Shown: positions 12,401 through 24,600 of the stretch, one piece after another
Numbering within the stretch: the stretch's first letter is position 1
Layout: every line of letters begins with the position of its first letter
Assembly (NCBI GenBank): GCA_920105805.1
Contig: CAKKTI010000226.1
Coordinates: forward strand, 1 to 34,366
DNA length: 34,366 nucleotides
Direction of reading: 5' to 3'
DNA from: Condylostoma magnum
Taxonomy: Eukaryota; Ciliophora; Heterotrichea; Heterotrichida; Condylostomatidae
Notes under the pieces: model-generated
The model's input: the letters and a program-made list of their open reading frames with translations, nothing else
What the model was told of the DNA's origin: nothing
Databases searched by the model: none
Program-made: the position numbers and the translations under genes

Positions 12401-13633
12401 GTTTCAATTGCTCTGTACCCTGTTTTTGTAATACTGAGTAAAGTAGGCAGTAAATTTGGTAAGTTATTTTATAAGCTTTATCGTTAGATGAAATGAAACT
12501 TCTATTTGAGGTTCTGAATCGAAGGTTTCCTTGAGCTGTCAGTGGCTGCTTTACTCCAGGCTCATTCTTTTGATACTATCTATTCATCTTGCAATCAAAT
12601 AACTGGACTAATCTGCTTAATTCTGGTATTTTCAACACCTATATGACTTTTTAAAATTTACTAGAAGTCTTTATAGTATGTTAAAAAGAAGAAATAGTAG
12701 CAAGTTTTGTATAAGAGATTTGAATGTTTGTACTATGAATTTGATTAGAGCAGGTCTTAGATAAAACTGTGGTTTTACTACTGATTTATCTTGCGAAGAT
12801 TAGTATATGTGTGCAATTAGATTTAATTAAGTGATTGCCCAGTAATTCAATGCTCTGTTAATATTGCACATACTATGATAAATTTATTAGTATGTATAGT
12901 TGTTAAGCCCTATAAAGGTAAAATTACTAATTATGTAACAGTGCTAAATGAAAGCTTAATTTTAGTAGTGTTTTCGATTGTATTTGTCTTTATTGAATCC
13001 TGGGATGAAGAAGATGAGGAAACCTTTATTGATGTTATTATTTATGTTGTATTATCACTGCTAATAATATAAGTATTGAATATCATCATAAATTGGATAT
13101 AGTAAGTAAAAAAATCTTTAAATAAAGCTAAATGCTAAGTATAACAATGCTCAGAGTCTAAAAGTGATAATCTAACCTCTATACAGCAGATGGAAAGAAT
13201 AAGTAATAAATGGTTTTAGAAATAAATAAAAGATAACAAAATTGAAGGAAATACTCAAAATTAGGTCAATTTAGGTTATTAAAATTCTCAAATGAACTTT
13301 CAAAGTGTTATATAATAACCTCCTGTAAGTTTTAATATAAATTAATTTTCAGTACTGTAATATAGACCCTTTGCTTAGAATGATAAGCAATAAGAATAGC
13401 GGACTGATAATGAGAAAAATGTAGATTAAACTGACTTTACTCAGTACAGTTCTTAAAATAATTAAGAAAATATGCATGAAATACGTAAGAATAAATAGTA
13501 TTAAAAAGGATAAATGATAGTAAATAATAACTCTGCAAGTATGGAAAATACTGAACAGAATAAGTTCCACGCTTCTCCTATAAAATTCTTCATAAGGAAA
13601 TTTTAGCTTAGATAATTTATTAAACGTTACTGA
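9462..13633 (+). CDS. Lectin-like/Cys-rich multi-pass membrane protein, copy 3, one frame change
   Basis: ATG 9462 (context aatttaaaATG) opens a signal peptide, a LamG-like beta region (residues about 25-205) and the longest cysteine ladder of the group (about 212-773). The frame moves by -1 near 11955-11965 and continues through a linker, seven or so helices (12110-13080) and a long Gln/Asn-rich cytoplasmic tail to TGA 13631-13633 (a second TGA follows at 13637). The total is about 1,390 residues. The helical part shares NCGDLWTLF, FYLRFWIEGF, TPIWLF, YYWFILRRL and the VKPYKGK...NES segment with copy 4. The last resembles the RPF...NE signature of TRP-like/Flc membrane domains (from memory). 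Internal TGA codons encode conserved Trp. The gene converges with copy 4 across about 125 bp. Confidence 0.85.
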
Positions 13634-13761
13634 AATTGATTCCTTTTAGCATTAAGGAATCGCATATCTCCTATAAGAATTAAAATATTCATTCTCTTAA
13701 TATAAAAGTAGCCCTCATATAATACTAAAACATAAAACTAATATATAAAAATCAATAACTA

Positions 13762-16700
13762 TCATATCTACTTTAAAATTCCTCCAAATCTTACTCTAGA
13801 ATCTTCAGGCTCTATATCATCATAATTTATTTATTTTGGTTAACTTGGTACATTATCTTAACTATTTATATCAATTTAAGTTAGGTTTTAAGGTATTCTC
13901 TTTTATGACGGAACTACTCCTTTTTGCAATCTTTTATTTTCTCTGTGCTTTGCTATCATTAATTTAAAAGATTTATAAAGAGAGAATAAAATTAACCCAG
14001 CAAAAACTAGAGTTATAATCAAAATCATGCTTATTACTGTATAATCAATATTCTTTGTCTCATCCATAAATACATACAATACCTATATACCAAAAATCAG
14101 TGTTATTATAAATTCACTAATACACAATACTACATTATTTTCCTTATCTTTATAAGGAAGAAACCTTACAATGAAAATAAAGTTCTATTTAAAAATTACT
14201 AAAGTTGTATGAATAATGTTCAAAATGCATTAAAAAAGAGCATAATCAACCAAATAAACTTGAATAAAGCAATAAAGTAACCGTCTGCAGATAAACCAGT
14301 AGTAAAACGCAAGGCCTACCTTTTGACCTTTATAACTAAATTCATAATAAAGTGAGCTGAACTTTTAGTATAAGTTTGATTAATCATCTTACTCCAAAGC
14401 TGAATTAATCGAGTATCTGTAAATTATCAATAACCAAATTGGTGTAGTGAATATGCAAATCTATTTATAAATTACAGATAGAGAAATGCCTAATATTGAA
14501 TTAATACCAGAACTAACAGATACAAACTCAACAGAAAACAGTTAAAACAAGGCTGAAAAGCACAGCATTAAATAAGTCTCAATTCAAAATCGTAAAAAAA
14601 TGTTCCATTTGTAGTTGTTTAAAGTTTCTCTCATAAATTTTTACAGAAATTCACAGGGAAGTTTACTAAGAAGCATGAAAATCGGTAAAAAGATAATTTA
14701 CGCGATAAAAACTGTTAAAATATCCCCACTATTCAGTAGTATTTGGTTAGTTTCAAAATTAGTTCTTTCACTTAGTTCATTTTAAGGATCACCTTCTTAA
14801 TCAATGAGAAACTGAAAAATATTAGGTATAAAGCTCAGTTCTAAAATAGCACTATAAAAACGCACCATATCCTTTGATATACTTATATTAGTTAAAGGAA
14901 TAAAAGCTATTATCTCAAGGCAGTTTATAAAAGACCAGACAGGGCTAAGATTAAAAGTAAATAATCCTGTAGTTAATCCTATTCCTAATATAAGCCAAGC
15001 AAATAGTTAAAATGACTAGGATATCTATTCAAAATCATCATCTGTATCTTCGGAGCTTTCTTATTATCATTCAATCTGCTAATCTTAAAACACCACTTTT
15101 ATATTTCCTTCTATCTCATTTTTATCGACTTTTAAAGCAAAGGTTAAATCCCTCAGTTTCTCGATTTCAAAGTCAAATAATTCATCATCAATAAAAACCT
15201 AAAGATCATCACTTTGTAAATGCTCTATAGATTCATTCACTTTAATGATTATTTAAGATTCATCAACTAAATTTATGTATATTTGGATTTTCACACATGA
15301 GCTTCCATTTCAGTATAACTAATTTGAGCACTATAAGCATTTTAGTTATTGATCATTTTTAGTACATTGTGCACAATTTGTAGGGCATTGTTAGCAAATA
15401 GGATTTTCAACTGAACCTTCGTTATAGAATCCATTAGCACATATGCAGATTCCTTCAACCAAGATTGTATTTAAAGAGCACAGGCATTTTCCATCCCTCA
15501 AAACCATAATTTCCTATTCACAATCAGTGCAAGTTTAACTGACACTATCTTAACAAGTTTTACAAGGCTTTTAACAGGATTAACAACTTAGAGAATTGTA
15601 ATTAAGCCATTGATACTCATTACAGTAACTTACGCACTTTTCTACTACAAAGTTATAGTATTAATCATTTTAGCATTTACATACTACCTAGTCTTATAGA
15701 ACAGTACACTCATTATTGCATTATTCAGGACAAGGAGTGCAATCTGAATCATTTGCATCCCTGCAGATACATTAACCTTGTATAAGCAAAGCACTAGGAT
15801 TTTTGCAAGTTTAGCATTGATAATGATTACTACATCAGCTGCATTCATTTCTACATGGAAGACATACCAAGTCTAAATAGAACCCATCATTACACTAGCA
15901 TTAGTTGCTCTATTGACTCAGTATCAGAGGTTCTTAGCAATAGCAAATTCCATTTAGACTTTACATGTATATATCAGTACAGTCTAAGCAGTATTAGCTA
16001 TCTGATCTTTCCAGACAAGTATTGCAAGGGGGTAAGCATTCCTTACACTATCGATTTTGAGTATCAAGTCATTGATTATAATTACATTATGGAATACATT
16101 ACTCTAGCTCTTAGTCTCATATAATTCCATTACTGCATTCCACTTTACCATTTTACTATTCACAGCTTCCTGAGCAACTTGCAGCGAATTAATAACAATC
16201 ACCATTCTTTTAGTATTAATTATACCGGCAATAACATTTATAATCAGTTACATATTCAAAATTAGCCTAGCAACCAGGACAATGGGTTTATAAGGGCCCA
16301 AAACATTCGGAGCAAGCAGGATGGCAATCAAAGCAACCTTGGAATAAATGCAAATACTCTAAATTAGTACATGGTAAAATTTCTTAACAGCTTCCAGAAT
16401 CCAGGAAATAGTTATCATTGCATACTAAGCACTACGAGTAATTACACACCATACACTCTGTAAATTTCCCATTGCAATCATGACATTGTCTATTATTTTC
16501 ATCTATATAAGTTGAACTAGGGCAATAATCTACCACCTCTCCACTATGCAAGTACTGATTATTTTGTATAAGAGTGCATATTTCAGTACTTGAGCAAGCT
16601 CTACACTCTCTGGCTGGCTCATAAGGATAATAGTTTCCATATGCAAAGCAGTCAGAAACACATTCTTAGTTTAACTTGTATTTGCCAGACTTGCATAAAG

Positions 16701-17736
16701 CACAGTTATATTAGGATACGCATTCCTTGCAGGTTCTTGCTGGCTCATATGGATACGTTGACTAGGGGCAGGTTAATAAGCACTCATTTCCATAAAAATA
16801 AGTACCAATATCACATATACTACAGTAATTCGCTGCTTCACAGGGTAAGCAGATCTTATTTTAGAGATAATAACCTTTAGGGCAATCTGAGCATTATTAG
16901 TTTGGCAGTTTCTCAAAATTACTATAGCATTCATGGCATTATGAGCTGTTGAAACAAGATTTGCAGTTTTTAGGACATTGTATAGGGCTTTCTAGGCAAT
17001 AGATCTCTTTATTATTATCTTCCGGGCATATATCTATATTCCATGAACAGGTATAGCAGGGTGAAGCAATAAAACCGGAAGTAAGTCCATCAAATATTGA
17101 AAATATGTGAATAAAGCCTGAGAAGCCATTTCCTATAGTTATTTCATTATAATCAAATATTAATGGGGCCGTAGTATCAGTAGTTGAAGTTTGCAAGCTA
17201 TGATTAATAAAAACTTAGATTTTATCTCCAGATTAGGCTTATTTGATTTAGATATACATTCATTATTGGATGCTTATCGGAATTTCTACTTTTGGCTCTG
17301 ATTACATTCGTCTTCCACTTGCAGAAATATACTCATTTCCATAAACAACAAAGAAAAAATTTCCTTGAGAATATTCGACTTAAGCTTTCAACCCACCATC
17401 TTCCCCATAATAGAAAAATTATCCTTCTCCAAGAAAATAAGCTCAAGTCTCGATATTTTAACCCCCTGGACTATAATCTTGCTCGTACATAACAGCTCTC
17501 ATCTACTTACCAGAATCAAAGCTTATGTAATCATTGTTGCATTGTGGGTCTTCTGGCTCAATTAGATCGGAATACCCTAGTATAAATTGACCCATTTCTC
17601 AGTACTAAATTTACTCGCATTGATCATCAGCGGTAAACGTAAAGATAAAGGATGTTTCAAGCCCATCCCCACCAGCAACCCCATTTGCATGGTAAATCAG
17701 AAGCTAGGCAACCAGCAGTCAAAGATAACTGTTCAT
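13762..17736 (-). CDS. Lectin-like/Cys-rich multi-pass membrane protein, copy 4
   Basis: One frame of 1,324 residues runs from ATG (17736-17734) to TGA (13764-13762), with no intron or frame break. It has a signal peptide (about 1-18) and a beta-rich LamG-like region to about 225. Dense furin/EGF-like repeats cover 228-822, including two tandem YPYEPARxC units. An acidic linker follows, and then a multi-helix region at about 915-1278 with FLRFWIE, TPIWLLIIYR, YYWFICRRLLY and VRFLPYKDKENN. The basic tail contains RVRFGG. The TGA at 14584-14586 sits in the same FLRFW motif as the TGA at 12515 in copy 3. The overall plan suggests a surface receptor or TRP-like channel with extracellular sensor repeats; function is inferred. 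It is the inverted neighbour of copy 3. Confidence 0.92.
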
Positions 17737-17969
17737 TTTTATTATATGTATGAATAATAGTTTAACTATAAAATTTAAATTATTTAGTAATTGTTTTGAA
17801 TATTCTCCATAGAAGACACAATTTCTCTAAGTTACTAAGTATCAAGTTTCATAATATCTTCAATTAATTGCCTAGCTTCACTGTAGAACTCTTCAATTTT
17901 CTTTAATTACTCTCAAATCCTATTCACTGAAAGCATGAGAGGAGATAGTGTCATTAGATTATCTTCCAT
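17733..17969 (-). CDS. Small coiled-coil protein, unrecognised
   Basis: ATG at 17969-17967 opens 78 codons rich in Glu, Gln, Leu and Ile: MEDNLMTLSPLMLSVNRIW, then a heptad-like stretch EQLKKIEEFYSEARQLIEDI and SSMENIQNN. The reading has one internal TGA, read as Trp. The frame ends at TAA TAA AAA TGA. If TGA is the stop, it overlaps the copy 4 start codon (ATGA); if TAA is, the product is 74 residues. The size, with a short N-terminal cap and a helical coil, is like small subunits of larger complexes, but I cannot name one. The acidic and hydrophobic spacing supports coding despite the short length. Confidence 0.55.
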
Positions 17970-18021
17970 TTTAACACAACTTTAATTATTTTGCCCCTAT
18001 CAATCTGTATACACATCTAAA
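17970..18021. promoter_or_regulatory. 52-bp divergent intergenic region
   Basis: This is the only sequence between the start codons of the small coiled-coil ORF (-) and the S28 peptidase (+). It must contain both 5' leaders and at least part of both promoters. It is AT-rich with a C-rich patch (tttgcccctatcaatctg). Confidence 0.5.
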
Positions 18022-19350
18022 ATGGTATTATTACTCTTTTTATACTCACTAGCTCTAGGATAACAATTCAATCAAACCCAACACAAATTCCTCCAACTAA
18101 AAAACCACTTTGAAGTTCCTTACTAGTCCTCCGGTACTTTCTCCCAACGCTTCTGAACAGTAGACGACTACTGGGATGAACTACAAGGTAATGTACTGTT
18201 ATACTTATGCGGAGAGTACGAATGCAAAGGACTTCCAAAGACCCGTAGTTATCCTTTACACATAGCTAAGAAGTTTAAATCTAGACTAGTAGTTTTAGAG
18301 CACAGATACTACGGTGATTCTTAGCCATTTGGCCATGCTGATATGGAAACTGATAATTTTAAATTTCTAACAGTGCAATAAGCCCTAGCAGATATAAACT
18401 ACTTTATATATAAGATGAACTAAAACATGCAGAGAAGTATAGCAAGGCAGCCTAAATGGGTAATAATCGGCTGCAGTTTATCAGGAAGCTTATCAGCCTG
18501 ATTTAGAACCAGATACCCGGATAAGGTAGTGGGAGCTATTGCCTCCTCCAGTGTTGTTATACCCCAGCTTACAATACCTGAGTTTGATAGTATTTTAGAG
18601 CAGTCTTTGTTGAAAAGTGGGTAAAAATGCGTTGATTCCTTCAGATCTATTAACTCTTATGTTGAGGAGTTGTTTTTATCTGGGAATAAACAGCAGATTT
18701 TAGAGGAAATGGAAATTACTGAGTTGTTTTAAGCTGGGGATTAAAAAATGATTCTACATACAATTACTGATCTAATGGTTAACTTTGTTTAGTATAGTAA
18801 CAGGACCTTGCTGTGTGATACTATCTCTAGATAAAGCCATCCGGCTAATAAAATACAAGCTCTTAGTGAGCTTGTTAATCAGTCTAGTCTGTTCTTTGGC
18901 ACTGATCTTTATAATATCAAATAAATGAAGAACTAAAAGTGGAATTAAGGAAGTTTAGGTAGATAATGAATGTGGTAAAAGTGCACTTAATTAGGGTGGC
19001 ATTAAGTGCATAATTAAAGTAATATGAGATCTAAGTTTATCAATAAATAATTCTGGATTGATGTATGTAATGATATCTTCTAAAGGTAAATAATGCCTTT
19101 TGATGCAAAAATAAGTGAAATAGATTTAGACTACTCCGGGAGTAACATTGTATTCACTCAGGGATCTGAAGATACCTGGAACTGTAACTCAGCTAAGGGA
19201 GACCAGTACGAAATAGTAAGCATTGAGTGCAATGACTGCTCCCATTGCATTGAGCTGTATACTCCGGGATAAAACGACAAATAAGAAGTCATTAAAGCCA
19301 GATAATACATAGAGTCCAGAATCACCAAATGGTTCGAAGTTTTATACTAG
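18022..19350 (+). CDS. S28 family serine carboxypeptidase (prolyl carboxypeptidase-like)
   Basis: ATG 18022 opens a signal peptide (VLLLFLYSLALG), so the enzyme is probably lysosomal/phagosomal or secreted. Family S28 removes residues after proline. Recognisable blocks are QRFWTVDDYW, VVLEHRYYGDSQPFG, the nucleophile block IIGCSLSGSLSAWFR with Ser152, RQWMWQKCTQLGWHQ, then GSEDTWNC with Asp384 and CSHCIELY with His408. The nucleophile elbow is GCSLSG where most relatives have GGSYGG, but the three catalytic residues are present. Trp in RFW, SAW and RQW is encoded by TGA (18154, 18499, 18967). The family domain ends near residue 440. TAG TAA at 19348-19353 gives 442 residues. The next in-frame TGA is at 19678, deep inside the opposing ligase gene, so the UAR codons are taken as the stop. 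Confidence 0.93.
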
Positions 19351-19385
19351 TAATTTATACATGGAAAACCTAAACATTTTAATTA

Positions 19386-21545
19386 TCAAGCCAACTCATC
19401 TTCCCAATTCCTCTCAATGAAGGTTTAGTTGTAGTACATTTATATAAGTTATTTCGGGGTAGTGCACTCCATAGGCCTCTTGTCAGTTCTGACTCTTACA
19501 AACCTGGGAAATCTCAGAGCTATTCCCTTATCCGCTTAAACTTTACACCATGCAGCAGTGTGTATAGGACTGACACTTATATCTGCTGCCTTGATCTCCC
19601 AAACTTAATTAGGATTAAACCATATAGGGACATCTTTATACAGATGTCTTAGATTCCTAGGGGGCACATCTTACACATGATCTTATAAGGATTAATAGAG
19701 TTGCTATAGCAACTCATCACTAAATCCAGATCCCAGTTTACAAATTGTTTAAAACTCATCATTTTACTCATCGTAAGTAGCTAGGAGATAGGAACCATAT
19801 ACACCCGTTCTCTTTCCTGTGCCGAGATATGCACCAATTGGCACTAGGTCTAATGAGTCTCCAAGACTAGAATCTTCTAAGTAGTCTTTCTTTAGTTTCA
19901 GCCAGTTAAATGAACGCTTATTCGGCTTGTACTCAGCTTGTGTAGTCAAAGTTTTAAGCATTAAGCCCTCACATCCTATTTTTATACTTTCTGATAGAAC
20001 TTATTCAATTTCTTCGAAATTGCTGCAGTTTTAGTACTTAATAAACTCAATTTTACCCGGTACTTCGTGAAGAGTACTGAATAGTATTTCCCTTCGCTCT
20101 TATAAAGTCTTTTAAAGAAATGACTCCCCATTGAGATATAGTACATCAAACACAAACAAGCATACTTAAGTAGAAACATTATCAGCCTCTACGTTCTTCC
20201 TGCCCCTGTGCTGTATATCTTGAAACGATTTGATCCTTTATGTTTCTAAGTCAAAAGCAACAACTTCTGCGTCAAAAATAGCCTCTTATATAGTATTTCT
20301 GTCTATGTATTGTTCTAAGAACTAAGATACATCAGGAAACATGCCTGTCATATTCTCAGAATTTCTACTATAAAACTAAGCACTTTAATCACTCAGTATA
20401 TGCACTTATGATCGCATACCATCGTACTTGTACTCACAAGTGAACAAAATATTATCAAATCTTTACAAAACTTCCTATATTCCTTTAGTTGGCTGTGCCA
20501 ACATTGGCTTTACTGGTGTTCCAGGAGTAATTTTACAGTTTTATTACAAAATACTCCAATCCTCATCATTTACTCCTATTTCTAACAAAGTCGGTATTAT
20601 CTTCCCATAATCCGGACACTCATTAATCGCTTATTTAATGAGTACTTGATTCTACTAGGAGTCCTTATTTCTTTTTAGCACCTCATGTGGAAAGGTTTAC
20701 TTAGGCGGGGTGACTGTAACCGCCTTTGCCAAAGCTGATTGCATAGTGGCCTCCGATGCTCCAATTTTCAACGACTTCTAAGCAATTCTTATAATAAACT
20801 TGTTTTCCTCGGCTGATGCAACTGTAAGCATTTTAGTCAACTCTTATTCCTTTATATTCGTGGAATTTGTGCCATGTGTACTAGCAATTTTCCACATTGA
20901 CTAGTATACTCCATGAATCGTTAAAGGCTCTTGGATTGTTCGCTTACTGAAAAATGAAGTCAGATTCTTTTAAGAAGCCTTTCCATTAGCTGCTACCATG
21001 CCTAGATCTCCTACTTGTTTTTCCTGTTTTCTTACATTTACTCTACTCTGACCTATTGAAGTTGCTACTGCTTTTATAAGAGCCTCAGATCCTAGCCCAG
21101 TCTCAACGCCTAAGTGATCAGGGGCAAGTTTTCCAATACAGAGGTAAAAAGTAAATAGCAGTTGATCTGGTCTTAAAACGATTATAGATCTGTATAAATT
21201 GCACAGAATTTCCTTCTGTATATTTTTAGAGTTTTTACCCTTTGTATTGGAAACCATTTCCAGAGCTGTTGTTAGAAACGAAAAAGGGACATTTTACCCG
21301 TATTTGAAAGGAGCATCGTATATTGGATCAAATCTTTCATTTTCCAGTGTTCTAGGGTTTTGGTTTAGTTCGTACTAAACCTCCTAATAGGGCTCGAATT
21401 CTATGCTTACTGGTTCTACAGTTGGCTGTTCCTAAGAGCTAGACTGCTTGGATAATCTTTAACGTGTTGGAGCTGGAGGAGTTGAATTAGAACCCCCGGA
21501 GAAGAAACTTCGAATTGATTATTAACCTAAATATCTGTTAGCCAT
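19386..21545 (-). CDS. LIG1: ATP-dependent DNA ligase I
   Basis: This 719-residue frame runs from ATG (21545-21543) to TGA (19388-19386), followed by TAA. It seals nicks in Okazaki fragments and repair by forming ligase-AMP, then AMP-DNA. Residues 7-14 (QQSIRSFF) are a textbook PIP box for PCNA binding. A helical DNA-binding region follows to about 330. Motif I is EYKYDGMR with the AMP-accepting Lys373. Later come [32 protein letters not shown] (motif IV) and WLKLKKDY (motif V), and the OB-fold half with [13 protein letters not shown] and [13 protein letters not shown] (motif VI). At 719 residues it is shorter than vertebrate LIG1 (about 920), mostly in the N-terminal tail. I noticed no in-frame TGA before the stop. 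It lies about 100 bp downstream of the giant gene on the same strand. Confidence 0.97.
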
Positions 21546-21646
21546 TCTGTTTGATAAAATAAATACAATACCTTGCATTCCCGCCTTATTTATTATACAT
21601 TTTTGTCGGGTAATCTTGCGTAAAGTGTATTTAGGTAATAATTATA

Positions 21647-24600
21647 CTAACTAGGTGGAGGTCTGGCTTCTATTCTCTGCTCTCCAAATTGATTATGCTT
21701 TACTAATATACTGAAAATATCGACATTGTCAATACTATCTAGGTTAAGAGAAACATAATCAAAATTGCCTCTGTGGTCTGTGTACCCGTCTTTGTAGAAC
21801 TCAATCTACCCAGCTTTTGACCTACTGAATACTTTTATGTAAGCTCCAGGAATAGGCTGTAGATCTTTAGAAACGTTTAATACACCTTTAGCAGTTTTAA
21901 TAAAGACTTCAAATGTTGATTCCAGATAAGTTTTGGATATTGAGTCTTTTCCATAATCCACAACTATAAACAGGCTTTTGTTCTATATTTCAGTAGGTAT
22001 TTAGCATATTTGCTGCCCTCTTAGGGCTTCTAAGGGATGATATTGCTAGATATACGGAGAGACCCGCTAGGCAAAATCTAAGCCTTTGTCTAGAAAAGGT
22101 TGTTTAGAGAAGATTAGTTCTAGGTCTATGAGATAATACTTAACAGTTATGGCTTGTACATTAGAATAACTCACTATTAAGCTTTTATCTTCTATTTTTA
22201 AGAAAAGAGACGGCTCATCGTCACTTTCTTACTGAAATGAGTCTATTATTTCTTAAAATATATCAGCCCATTCCTTTATAGGATAAGCTTAGTACAGTTT
22301 TGCTATATTGTAAGATTACTCTTTGTTTAAATAACATGTCAACAAATCATACTGTATTTGATAATGAGATTATCCTATTTAGTTCTAGGAAAATTGTAAA
22401 GGAATAGTACCGTAAATACTTTAGGCTTCTTGTATTCTGTCTTAGTATATCAAATACTAACATCAGAATAGCTTATCTTAATTTTCTAAATTACCTTTTA
22501 CCAGTAAAAAGCTTAGAAAGTTCTTATAAACCCTCTAAAAGCTCTTATTAGTAATTCTTTCATATTTCCCTAGCTTATGAGCTCTTGTGTTAACAATAGG
22601 ATCATATTCAAAGTGCCTGTAATCCTAATTATAAGTGTTTAGAAGCTATGATGTAAAATAAGGCCCAATTATCGACTTTAAATCATTTTATGCGCCGAAG
22701 AACTCTTATATTGCTTTTAAATCTTTATGAAATATAGAAAATCTCCATATAAAGTTATCATAAATCCCAAAGCCTCGGTATAATTCTATCATTTTTTCGT
22801 AGAATTGGAAATTATATAACAGATGAATGCACTTTTGGTGGTTTATACTTTTATTAAGTGGTCCTTTTTCCTTAATAAAATCAAAAATAAGCTCCCAATT
22901 CCCCGTTTGAACAATTTATTCGAATGAATTGAAGTCAGTTTCTTATAAAGTATCTCTTACAGCACATATCATCGAAGTTCCTGTTGCTACAATTTACCCT
23001 TCAATACTGAAACTAGGAGCTTGCAGTACAAAATCGCCTTGATAAGGAAAATAAAGCAAATGATTGAGAGTTTGGGTTAAATATGGTTACAAATTGATCA
23101 ATTTGTTTTGATTAATTTCCTGAGGTTCAATAGGAATACTGTTCCCTGGAATATGCATTAAAACCTGTCCTTGAATTTCTACCTCCGAGGTATTAGCTAC
23201 AAAGACTTACAAATTATACAGCTTTCCAGTCTTAAACTACTTGATCTACTTAATTACCTATTGCCCGTTTTACCCAAATTGATACTTATCTTAATAATCA
23301 ATGAATTGGTAGCCCATCATAATAGTAGGACTGACTTATGGCTGTTATGGTAACAGTTATTTTTTAAATAACACCCCGTTTCCTTATAATTGTATAGTTA
23401 AAGTCTAGTCCTCTATCTTAGTAATTTGATTTTTCTTAGTAAATGGTAAGTCCAAAAGCCCTAACATCAAAATAGCTGATTGAGTATTCTCTGCTTCTAT
23501 GAACTAGGAAGATAATGTGAGCAATAAGTTGTTATTCAGTACATTTTTAGCAACATCCAGCCAAAAGTGATTTGCTTTCAAGGGAAACTTGTTTTATTTA
23601 TCAGTACTGTTATAATATGTAGTTTCAAGATACTCTTTACTAGCTCCTTGCTTTTTAGTATAAGATTATGCTTGTTGTCTTATTTAATCGATTTGTTGGT
23701 CTGTTAAATTCATAACGGATCTCTAGGCTGGCATAGCACCAAATAAGGCAGAAGTTGGGCCTCTAAATTAGTCATGACCAGCTGAGAATTAGTTAGAACC
23801 AAATGAAGATGGCATATATAACGGGTCTACTTAAGCGCTATTCATTTAAGGCTAGGCCATTAATGAACTTACATTATATGGCTATTAGGGCAATTGCTAA
23901 TAACTTACAAATCCTGCAAATAAATCTTACTGCTCTTAGATTTAACCAGTTTCCTCACTTTATTAAACTATTATATCTTTAATTCTATCGAGATTATTTG
24001 TATAGGTTGAGTCTTAATGCAGACTTTTACAGTTGATTTCGAAGTAATTGAAAATTTGCTGTTTTATGTACTGATTTGGTACTCTTTGCATTAATAGTAC
24101 TTTTTCTAGACAATTCAAGTTGTTTATTTAGTCAATAGTAGTGTATTGCTCTAAATTACTGTTTAATAGCCATAAATCAATAAATTGTTTTTCAATTTTG
24201 TTTTGTATAAAGGGTAGAATTACTTCCTGAGTGAATTCATGATCTTTGAAATATAAGAAAATGTTTAATTCGTGTGAAATGAACTACTGGTAGTACTCAC
24301 ATTTCTGTATATATCCCAATTATTCCCAGTTAGATAGGAAATTCCATTGATTAAAATCTATACTAGTACTTACTTTCTGCATTAGTTTCATTACTTGGCC
24401 TAAATTATCAATAAAGCAGAAATTGGATACTTAAACATCTTCTACAACTAAGATTTATCCTTATGTACCAGTAATCTGCTCATACTTCATTCCATAACTG
24501 ATTTCAGGATTCAAATTATACTAATACGTCAAATCTCTCGTTTAGTAATTACACTAGCCAATAATCTCAGCTTTATAAGCGATTTATTCACCATTAGTAG

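Noticed and set aside
19351-19680. Hydrophobic C-terminal extension of the S28 peptidase
   Set aside because: It is the antisense of the conserved DNA ligase OB-fold end and lies beyond the peptidase domain, so it is very likely a shadow frame.
19698-19715. Perfect 18-bp palindrome gagttgctatagcaactc
   Set aside because: It lies inside the ligase coding sequence (DELLQQL) and is explained by its codons. No sign of a terminator or site function.
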